From Pontederia crassipes (lineage: Eukaryota > Streptophyta > Magnoliopsida > Commelinales > Pontederiaceae), in NCBI GenBank assembly GCA_030549335.1, contig CM060198.1:47147353-47211352 (forward strand): a stretch of DNA of 64,000 nucleotides. Reading direction: 5' to 3'. Under the pieces are notes generated by a model, which saw only the letters and a program-made list of their open reading frames with translations, was not told the origin of the DNA and did no database searches. The first letter of the stretch is position 1. Every line of letters begins with the position of its first letter. Positions 23,215 to 32,800 of this stretch are shown here, piece after piece. The translations under genes were made by a program, and so were the position numbers.

Positions 23215-23927
23215 TTAAGTTTTAGCGCTTCAGAGAACCACGTCGCTACTTAGACACTAAGGAGGTGCCAAAAAATTGCGACGCTAATTCATGGATATAG
23301 TGACACCATTTCAAAATTTTTCATAATTTTAATTTAACTTTAGATTATTTCATAATTTTATTTTATATTATAAGTTTATATATTATAATTTTATATTATA
23401 TTATAACTTTTCAAATATGCTTATACTAATATGTTGAGTTCATCAATCATATGTCTTATGTATATGTATAAGTCTACATGTATATGTATATGTATATGCA
23501 TACGTGTATGTGTATATATGTATATGTCTATATGTGCCAGATTAAGTGACGAAATTGTGTATATGTATATGTATTATAAGGCTATATGTGTATATGTGTC
23601 TAATTAAGGAGAATAATAAAAAGTCGGCTACAAAAATAATGACTCATATTGTCGGAGCTATAGCGACACTAATGAGTCGCTAGATAATTAGCGACCACCT
23701 AGCTAGCATCAAAGTCGCGTCACAAAGCTGGGATGCCAATGTAGCGTAGACAGTAAATCAGGGCGGTCGTGGCTCTAAATTAGTGGCAACCGTAATAAGT
23801 CACTAAAATGATGCAATTAGCGCCTTAACAACGTAAAAAATTATTGTGATGCTAGAGTGACGCGATGTCGACGTCATTGCGTCTCCACGGTGGCGCTAAA
23901 TATGAGATATTCTCAATTTCTTGTAAG
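23215..23927. repeat. Subterminal repeat block with a CACTA-like end at 23927
   Basis: TAGCGAC/GACGCTA-type words at 23225-23290 and 23640-23900, separated by a TATGTA-rich microsatellite at about 23440-23560. The block ends TTTCTTGTAAG followed by AAA. Inverted, this is CTTACAAGAAA, close to the CACTACAAGAAA consensus. Confidence 0.5.
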
Positions 23928-24184
23928 AAATCATGTCACTTAATTCAACCATCATAATTCCATGATTAAGAATATAAAAATAATATATCTATAATTAAAA
24001 TATGATATATATTTTATGCATAATATATTGACATATGTGCATATATATACACATGTAGGTATGTGTATTATGTTCTACATACATATAAAAGTATACATAG
24101 ATAGTGTTAACATTCTTTTCTTTCTATATAAAAAGTATATCAATATATTCTCATCATGTAACATCATTTAAATGTGTTATTTAT

Positions 24185-24300
24185 CTGAACCGTTGATCAC
24201 TTGATCAATGATTCAGATACGCTCAGTATCCCTCCAAAGCATAAAGTGCTCCGAAGGTGCATTAATCCCATATATAGATATGCATGTATATATGTATATG
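24185..24300. repeat. MITE arm related to the element at 53455-53632
   Basis: Inverted, the sequence contains GCACCTTCGGAGCACTTTATG and GGGATACTGAGC, then CATTGATCAAGTGATCAACG, which aligns with the left arm of the 53.5-kb MITE. It borders TATATA-rich DNA on both sides. Confidence 0.4.
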
Positions 24301-24589
24301 TGTAGTTGTGCATGTTTACATACATCAATAGATGATCTATATTTACGAACATATATAAGTAACATATATAATATAGGTAACAAATATATATTTAGGAATA
24401 CATATATAAGTAACATACATATGGTGTAGGAGTACATATGTTGAAGGTGCACATATAATATTTAATCTATTTATTCATTAAACTATAGTATAAGTAACAT
24501 ATATAGTTATACAAGTTATCAGTAAAATAGATAACATATATAGTTATACAAATATAGATAACATGAAGTTAGTGCCTCATCAATTTAGT

Positions 24590-25144
24590 GTTGTAAAATT
24601 TTGACGCCACTACAGCGCAAGACTCGAGGCCACAACCGACTCTGAAACTCATGTCAACGTAGCATAATGTCGACGCCAAGACAGTGCAAGTAATTGGTGA
24701 TTGTTTGCGTCGTAAAATGTTGACGCATGTCGGTGTCAATATCGCCTCTTATTTTTGTGACGAAGTAGCGTCACAAAATGCTAATTTAGCGTAGCATAAT
24801 ATCGACGCCAAGACAGTGCGTGTCGTCAGCGCCAATATTATCTCTTATTTTTGCGTCAAATTAGCATTGCATTCCATCGATGCCAATATAATGCTATAAT
24901 CTACTGTGCATTTTTCTGTTTACGCGCGCGATATTAATGTCTCAGTAGCGTCTCCGTGGCGCCGACTTTAGTGTCGACTTCTTGTAATGTTATTACGACG
25001 CTAAAGAGAAGCTATTAAGAGGCAAGTAATGCCACGTTTTGTCGACCCAATGGAGATGCTAATGAGATGCTACTAGCGTCGAATTAGTATCGTCTTGTTT
25101 TGCGTTACTAATGTTCATCGCTAGTTGGCAGTTTTTTTATTGTG
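24590..25144. repeat. Right CACTA subterminal repeats and terminus
   Basis: Dense GACGCC/GCGTC words. A CACTA-like end, TTCTTGTAATG, lies at about 24985-24995, and the outermost terminus is at 25144. The outer terminus matches the left end at 1234 over about 20 of 27 bases. Confidence 0.55.
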
Positions 25145-25751
25145 AAAAATATTCTTTTAATAATGTTTAACCATCACAAAAAAGATCTTTTGTCTGACAT
25201 TAATGTCAGTATGTCACCCAACATTTAAATAATCTTTCTAACTTTTAACGTCATGAAAAGTATAAAACATGAAAAGAAAAACATTATTTTTTATATTTGG
25301 TGTCTATCAATATATTGGATAAAAATAATAATCATTTGCATCGTACTTTCATATATGAAAAGGTAAATCTAAAGGACTTTTCATGAGGCACAATTTTGAA
25401 TCTATAATAGGAAATGTCTCCACAAATTTTAGCCTGAAGCCATGGTGCAACCTTCCAACCAAATGGAATTGGAATAGCACCAGAAGTAGCATCTATAGGT
25501 GGTGCTGCATCGACATCCAACCATCAGCATCAACAACAGGAGCTATTCATAATGCAAGATAAACAAGATTTAGATCCCGAGCCAACCAAAATTCATCTAA
25601 CAATGATTTTCTGTCGACGTGAGACGACAGCAAGTTTATTCACATATTGCTCCAAATGGAATCAATATCCTGTCAAAACAAAAGACAAGGTGAAATTTCT
25701 TCGTAAGAATTGCTATCACTTCAAGCGTACCATGTGTTTCATTGTTATTAT
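25145..25751. other. Gene-free AT-rich DNA
   Basis: No recognisable gene or repeat. Short open frames have no domain signal. Confidence 0.4.
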
Positions 25752-26163
25752 CCCGTTTAGCTTAGCTGATATAAAATATATGATAAGTTGAAGTGTTGAT
25801 AAGTAATTTAATGATTGAAATTGATTTTAAAAAATAAATAATTACGTCTTTAGTAATAAAAAAAATTATAAATTATTATTTTAATCAAATGATCAAAAGT
25901 TCTTAATATTATAATAGAAAAAATATATAAATAAAAGTCATGTATATTTTAAAAGTAAAATAGTATATTCATCGTTCAAAATGATCAACTTTTTTTTCTC
26001 ATGCAAAATAAGTTAGAGTTTCAATTTATTTTTTCTAATTTATAAACAGATGGAATACGGACTTATCAACTCTTTTTTTAATTATTAATTTTAAAATTAC
26101 TTATAAGTTATTTTGACTGTGCAACTTAATTTGATTCACTTATAAATTTAGTCAAACAAACCC
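25752..26163 (-). mobile_element. AT-rich MITE, copy 1
   Basis: About 412 bp with imperfect inverted ends (CCCGTTTAGCTTAG and, inverted, GGGTTTGTTTGACTAA). It matches 54916-55312 along its whole length in the opposite orientation; shared words include TTCTTAATATTATAATA, the GATCAACTTTTTTT region and AAAATAAGTT. Confidence 0.65.
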
Positions 26164-26613
26164 ATATTATACCAACCGAAATCGTTTTTGGCCAGCACGG
26201 ACTGGAATCGCATGCTGGCACTTAGAATGAGTGGAATCGCATGTCCACTTGTTCACTTTCTTTTTCACCTCCCGTTCGCCCACGTGACTCGCTTTCTTTC
26301 CAAATTGCAGAATGCCTAATCGTGCTGGCTCCGTTTCATTCACACTGCGACGTCACTGCTCCAACTCGTTCATCCGCACTGACGGCACTGCTCCTTTAGA
26401 TTAAAATTAAAACTCATTAAGCCATTAAAACTCATTAGTGCATAAAATTTATAAGTACATATAAAAATGGAAGATAATACATGGCACTACCTCATTAAAC
26501 CACCAAATATGGTTGAAATAGTTAAAAAAAAATTAAAACTCATTTAGATATGATTTATGATATATATATAATATTGAAACAAATGTGAAAATTTAATTTG
26601 ATTAAAAAAATAA
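26164..26613. other. Gene-free DNA
   Basis: A modestly GC-richer stretch (26180-26400) then AT-rich sequence. No coding, RNA or repeat signal is recognised. Confidence 0.35.
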
Positions 26614-27083
26614 GGTTTTTTCCGCTGACCCCCCTGAACTATGAACTTTTTTCACGTCTATCCACGTTTTTCGAATATTCCGCTAACTCTCCTTGAACTA
26701 TATCTCCTTTTCTACTTAATTCCATCCGTCAACCTCTGTTAACTTTTCCATTAATTTTTATTTTTTTATCTATGAAATGACCAAATTATCCTTCCCTCGT
26801 ACCATCTAATATAAAAATATATATTATAAAAATAAAAATTAGATGTCTCAGTTCAAGCGTGCCTTTAGCTTTTTTATTTTTTTCAATATTAAATGATAAG
26901 ACGAAAGGGCAATTTGATCATTTCATAAATTAAAAAAATAAAAATTAACGAAAAAATTGATAGAGGTTGATGAATGGACTTAAGTAAAAAAGGTGGTATA
27001 ATTGGAGGTCAACGAAATATTTGAAAGACATGAGTAGACGCAAAAAAAGTTCATACTTCACGGAGGGTCAACAGAAAAAATCC
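26614..27083. mobile_element. MULE-type MITE with long TIRs
   Basis: Nearly the whole 470-bp element is inverted repeat: GGTTTTTTCCGCTGACC at the left, GGATTTTTTCTGTTGACC inverted at the right, continuing over about 200 bp. AAAAAATAA (26605-26613) and TAAAAATTA (27084-27092) agree at 7 of 9 positions, as for a decayed Mutator-type duplication. Confidence 0.65.
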
Positions 27084-28414
27084 TAAAAATTAATTATATA
27101 TAATAACTCTATGTATTCTTTTTATGCTACACAACACTACAGCATGAAATAATTTGCTAATTGATATATTTTTTATATGACAATAAGAAAGCCACTATTT
27201 TGTTACTTATTACATTATTGTAATTTAATTAATGTAAATTCTGTCATGAATATTTGACTATATTATGTGTTTCACACCGAGTTCATTAAATTAAATGAGA
27301 ATATATAAATAGCTAAATTATGAAAACTATATTTTTTTAACCAATCTAACTATGACAGTAGGTTGCTGCCAAGAAAATATTTTATTCTGATAACATGTAA
27401 TGATCATATGGAATCATTTAACAAAACTAATTATAAAACCATCATACTATAAATAGCTATATAATATTAATATGTAAGTTATTTTTTATAAAAATAATAT
27501 TTAAATGGTATACATTTAATAAAGACTAATTTGAGGACCTTTTTTTGTATTCTCACATGCATGGTCCTCCTTAATTGAAATACATTTTATTTTTTCAAAA
27601 AAAAATTGAGGACATGCGATATAATAACAATAATTTAGTTACTTAATATAAATATATTAGGTGATTAAGAAAAATAATTATATATAAAAAGGATGGATGT
27701 CTTAGCTGGATTAGTAGTAGTAGTAGTCACACATCCTAAAACTTTGGATCTGCATCATCATGATTCAAACACTAGTGATATGTATCATTAGATCAAAATA
27801 ATGTCAATCCAAAAGGTTTAAATTTTGTTATTGCATGATTGTGATTACCCACTATTATATATTTTTGTTTACAATAATAGAGATCATAGTTTATTTTTTT
27901 AAAAATAAATAGATAAAAGTATCTAGATAATATAAAAAATAAAAATCTTAATTGGTATCATTTATCTTAATTTGACATTTGAAACTTAAATGTGAAAAAT
28001 AAAAAAATATATATTTGAAAATATATATTAAATTATTTTATAATTAGGAAAAAAAATATTAAATCATCCCGCAAAATCGGAGGATATGAGATCTTGATAA
28101 TTTTGCTCAGCCTAATTTCATCCGATTAAATCATATTCGAATTAATTGGACCGATATATTGCCGTGCCGAGAATAATTTTGGACAATCCGACATGGTCGG
28201 GCCTGACCCGTCCGCCGTGCCAAAATCAAGCCAAATTGCGATGAGTCTACTTGCATCAGCTCAATGGCGATCAACCCAGCAAACAACACATCCAATCATT
28301 TTCTGGGCAAGACATTGTCATGTTGCTACAACATCGATCGTACCTTTTTCTTTTAAAATACATGTATATTATATATATATATATATAATATTTGCCCATC
28401 CAAGTAAAATAATA
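27084..28414. other. Gene-free AT-rich DNA
   Basis: Very AT-rich. Contains a short AGT repeat near 27712-27727 and TA runs near 28360-28390. No gene is seen. Confidence 0.4.
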
Positions 28415-28854
28415 ATTTATTTCTTTTAACACCCCCTCCCCAACTATAACTTTTTTTTTACGTGTAACCTTAAATTATAAACTTATAAAAACTTACTTAA
28501 TTTTGACACATATTTTAACTAAATTTAATTGTGAAATGTCTTGCATTCATATTACAATAAAAAAAATTTTAAAAATAAAAAAATACAAGTAAAAGTACTA
28601 ATTGATAATAATATTTTTATACAATATTATATTTTTGCCGATGTTTTTTTTATTTTTTAATATTTTTTCATGTTAAAAATTAAGGAGAAAAATAATATTT
28701 CACAGTATTAAAAAATTAATAAATTTTCAATTAAATTTAACTGAGGAATTTAATGTCAAATTTAAATAAATTAGAGACTAAATTTTATATTATAAATTTA
28801 TAATTTAAGATTAAGTGCGAAAAAATTATAATTTAGAATGTTAAAAGAAATAAT
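28415..28854. mobile_element. MITE with ~110-bp imperfect TIRs
   Basis: Left arm ATTTATTTCTTTTAACACCC and inverted right arm ATTATTTCTTTTAACATTC continue into CTTAAATTATAAA and AGTTAAATTTAATTG-like words on both sides. This suggests a MULE- or hAT-derived MITE; no convincing target duplication was found. Confidence 0.5.
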
Positions 28855-29459
28855 TCTAAAATAATATCCCTCTCGTCCCGTCCGTTGCAACGTGCTCAAC
28901 CACACATTTCTTTTGTCCTCACCATCACGGCCAGCGCTGTCACGACGCTCTGGCAGTGGTACGCGGGCTCGTTCCAACGCACTTGATGTGACAAAACCCA
29001 TGGTTACGTTACGTGTAACCATTACTGATTGAAGGAAATTTCTAACTCGATCTGATCAATTATTATTTCGTTACAATTTTATATTATTACCTTTTCCCGA
29101 AAAAAAAGGGATTCGAAACTCGAAGATATTTGCTTCCGAGTTTCCCCTCAATAAAGGAAGATTTTTTTTTTCCATACCACGATCTGCTGTATTTGTTGAA
29201 GAAATTGCGATTATAATAGTGCTTCTTTCTTATCAAATGTTATTGTTAAGCAAAACAATCCAAATTTAGTTTGCAAACAATTTTTTTCATCGATCGAGAT
29301 TTTTTTTTATTGTTCAAATACTGGAAGAAAGTATAAAAAAAAATATTTTTGAAGTGGCCGAACCTAGACGAAGGAATTTACTCATTTTACTGCGATATAT
29401 TTTTTTCTATTACCACAAAAATAAACTATCCAGAGAAGAAAGAGGAAAATAAATTTGCC

Positions 29460-29527
29460 CACGTGGATGTCAGAGTAAAACAAAGCCCCATGCCCCATGT
29501 TGTCGGTAACGTCGGTGCATATATATA
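29460..29527 (+). promoter_or_regulatory. Candidate PLC promoter: G-box and TATA
   Basis: CCACGTGG (core at 29460-29465) is a perfect G-box/ABRE core; TATATATA follows at 29520-29527, about 290 bp before the start codon. Downstream sequence to 29816 becomes C-rich, as in many plant 5' leaders. A G-box would fit stress or ABA response, known for some plant PLC genes. This is inference from position and motif only. Confidence 0.35.
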
Positions 29528-29816
29528 CACACACACATAATAAATGAGACAAGTGGCCACAGCACCTCATAGGGTAACCCCACCTTATCGCCCACTCACC
29601 TCTTAGTGTAACTTTCGTGCGTCAAAATTTCTGGTGCGCTCGGTTTTCCAAACGACGTCTAAATCGCGTGGACTTCGCGGCTTCTCTCCCTTTCCCGTCG
29701 TCACCTCCGTCGCCGATCACCGCGAAATATTCCTCCGAGAACGCCGTCGAAGAACTATAAAAGAAATTGCGTAAGAAGGTACAGCGGGAGGGACGGGCTC
29801 TTTCTGCTAACACAAC

Positions 29817-32800
29817 ATGGGGAGCCACTCGTACAGGTGCTGCCTCTGCTTCACGCGGCGGTTCCGGTGGAGCGAGGCGGAGCCGCCGGCCGACGTGAAG
29901 GCCCTGTTCTCCACCTACGCCGATGGACCCGGCGGCTCCCTGATGACCGCCGACGGGCTCCGCCGGTTCCTCGACCAGTCCCAGGGCTACTCCGGCTACG
30001 CAGGCACCGGCGACGCCGCGGAGCGGATCATTGAGCGGGTCCGGCTCCTGAGGCACCCCCACCTTGGGATGATCGTACGGTCGTCGGGGCTCAACCTCGA
30101 GGACTTCCACCACTTCCTCTTCTCTGAGGAGCTCAACCCGCCCATCCGATCCGAGGTGCGCGTGCATCCCTGTTGGATATTTTTGTCTTGGATCTTAAGG
30201 TTAGAGCTAGGTTTTAGCGTTGGATTGGTCTCAATTCGAGTGCCTGGTGGTTGCTATGTCTGGTTGGATTATACGGTTCTGAAACCAGCCCGAAGTCTAT
30301 GTAAGATCTATAGTTTGCTCTGTCGGTTATTATCGCTGCCGAAGGAGTTTGATTCCTTTTGAATACTTCAGTTATTTCTCTGTTCAGTAGGATGATTGAA
30401 GTGAGATTCTACATAAGTTTGCTTACCTTCTATTTTAGCTAAAGGAAAGATCTGGTTGAGTTATCAGAGTACTAAAATGCACGGTGCAGTAATTTGAACA
30501 TGCCAAATGAAGTACTTATGGGATATTTCTACCAGATCACCGGTGCTTAGTATATTTATTACCAATATAAAATGCTGATACTGCTGAACTGATCATTAGA
30601 AACCATTTTAAATATTCTCTATATTGTGCATTACTACTGATTCGTTAGTGACAATATCTGTTTTCACAGGTTCATCAAGATATGTCTGCTCCGTTGTCCC
30701 ATTACTACATATGCACAGGCCATAATTCATACTTGACGGGGAACCAACTCAGCAGTGATTGCAGCGATATCCCTATTATTAAGGCACTTCAGAGGGGTGT
30801 GCGAGTAATTGAGCTGGACATGTGGCCAAACTCCACAAAAGACAATATTGATATCCTTCATGGAAGGTACTGAATGATGAACCATTAGTTCAGAGTTCAA
30901 CTTTCCCAGTCATCTTCATTAGTTACTGTATCTGGTTCTGTAGTTTGATCTCAGAGAAGATCAACTAAGTCAACATAGTTAAGGAACACCATTACACGAT
31001 TATGACATGTTTAGTAGATCAGTATTTCATTTTAGAAAGTATAAGGTTAACCATGATTTGTTTCACATATAGCATGCTTCATAACAATGTGCTTTGGCTC
31101 TTTGATTTTTTATGATGACAAATACAAGTTGTCAGAGATGTAGTATTATTAAATTTAAACCTTGCCTTATCAGTCTAAGCTTTCTAAGGTACGTGGAACT
31201 CCTCACTGCAAATTTTCAATGTGTCTCTGGGAAACCATTCAACAACAAACAACAACAACAAAGCCTTATCCCACTAGGTGGGGTCGGCTACATGGATCAT
31301 ACGACGCCACAATATATTCGTTGATCCATGTTCATGAGATTCGACAGGGTTTTACGCTGGCTGTCGGGGCCTAACACAACCCTCCTCCTTTATCCGGGCT
31401 TGGGACCGGCTATAAAACATAGGCGGAGTTCTTTATTATGCACAACATCACCAATAATCACCGCATGAGCAAATTCCGTATTCAAAATGATGAAAGCGCT
31501 TGATATCCCTGACAATTATCTCCCTCTGAAGAATCTTAGATATGACTTTGAATGTACCATGACAGTCCAAGCAAAATCGGAGATTCTTAATTATGTGGAT
31601 TGGACTCCCAGAAGGCACCCTAACAAGGCCTAGTGCCAAAGCCAGCCTCTCACCGTGCATCCACACTAAACGTTCTTTCTGGTCCTCACTAAGATCATGA
31701 AGGATAGCATCAGTTTCAGGAACATAGCCTGCTTTATTAGTCTTAACTTGTAACCACTGTAACACAGCCTTTATCAATCTCATATCTGGATGAGATTCAT
31801 CACCTACAGAAAAGGAATGGACTTCACCCTGGATCTCGATCCAACTACATCCAGGTTCCTTCTTCACACTCTTAGTTCTCATGTCTTTCCTGACAAGGGC
31901 AACATCATCCCAACTTCCTTTAGTAGCATACAAATTTGATAGTAAAATGTAAGTCGTTTCATCTTGAGGCTCGATCTCGAGAACTCTCTCTGCACACAAT
32001 TTTCCAAGCTCAATATTTTTATGAACCAAACAAGCACCGAGTAGTGCACGCCAAACCATAACACCTGGTTCTAATGGCATATCACCAATGAATTGCATGG
32101 CATCATTCAGCCGACCAGAACGCCCTAAAAGCCTGACCATGCAAGTGTAGTGTTCCATGCATGGCTCAATGCCATAATTGTGAAGCATTGAATCGAAGTG
32201 GGATAAACCTTCATTCACAAAACCTCTGGGAAACCATCCAAATAGAAATTTTGATTTTTATGTGGAGACATAAGTGACAAATGTGTTGAATTTGGATTAC
32301 ATTGTCTACTCAAGCATTGTTGCTTCCTGTACCTTGAATGCTATATTTTTAAACAAAGGATCTGGATGATGTCAAAATTGAATAATCTAGTTTCTGATAG
32401 GACAGAAAGCAGGATGATGTAATAGGTATGCCCACTATTTTGCAATGTCCAACTATAGAGCTGTTGGGCATTCTATGGGTTACAATGGTGTGATGAATTG
32501 TGTTTTATCGAAATGATGAAACAGATAATTTTTTTGTCTTACTTTGGATTTGGTGGTTCCTTAAATTTCTCCAATAACATTCCATTTCGATTACTTGCTT
32601 GGATCCAGACATAACTTGCAGTGTGTTGTAATAGGAAGAACAAATTCTCATGATGTTACTTTTTCCTACGTACAACCTCTTTCAATTTACATGCTGATAC
32701 GCCTTTCACAGGACATTAACGGCTCCAGTGGAGCTACTCAGATGTTTAAAGTCCATTAAGCAGTATGCCTTTTCTGCATCTCCTTATCCTGTCGTTATTA

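Larger units (their letters stand above)
1234..25144 (-). mobile_element. CACTA (En/Spm) DNA transposon, nested and decayed
   Basis: The left terminus reads CATTACAAGAAAACTGAC and the right terminus, read on the other strand, CACAATAAAAAAACTGCC. The match continues past the canonical CACTACAAGAAA core, and both ends are flanked by AAA, a possible 3-bp target duplication, though weak in A-rich DNA. Behind both ends lie dense GACGCTA/TAGCGTC words, typical of CACTA subterminal repeats, at about 1260-1800 and 24590-25130; a third block is at 23215-23925. Between them is a disrupted Ptta/En/Spm-type transposase on the - strand. Most of the length is later insertions. Alternative right ends at 23927 and 24995 also look like CACTA termini, so the outline may combine two or three related elements. 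Confidence 0.7.
31243..32223 (-). mobile_element. Chimeric PPR-SINE retroinsertion in PLC intron 2
   Basis: An insertion of about 981 bp lies between CTCTGGGAAACCATTCAA (31225-31242) and CTCTGGGAAACCATCCAA (32224-32241), an 18-bp target duplication with one mismatch. On the - strand it runs: 5'-truncated PPR-DYW coding sequence, stop codon, a short spacer, an Au-like SINE 3' module, and a (TTG)n tail. One pair of duplications around both parts means they arrived together. The simplest reading is LINE-driven reverse transcription of a PPR transcript with the SINE in its 3' untranslated region. The order, tail and duplication length all fit. Confidence 0.8.

Noticed and set aside
24985..25147. 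24995 as the definite CACTA right end
   Set aside because: Similarity to the left end stops after about 12 bases, while the match at 25144 continues further inward.
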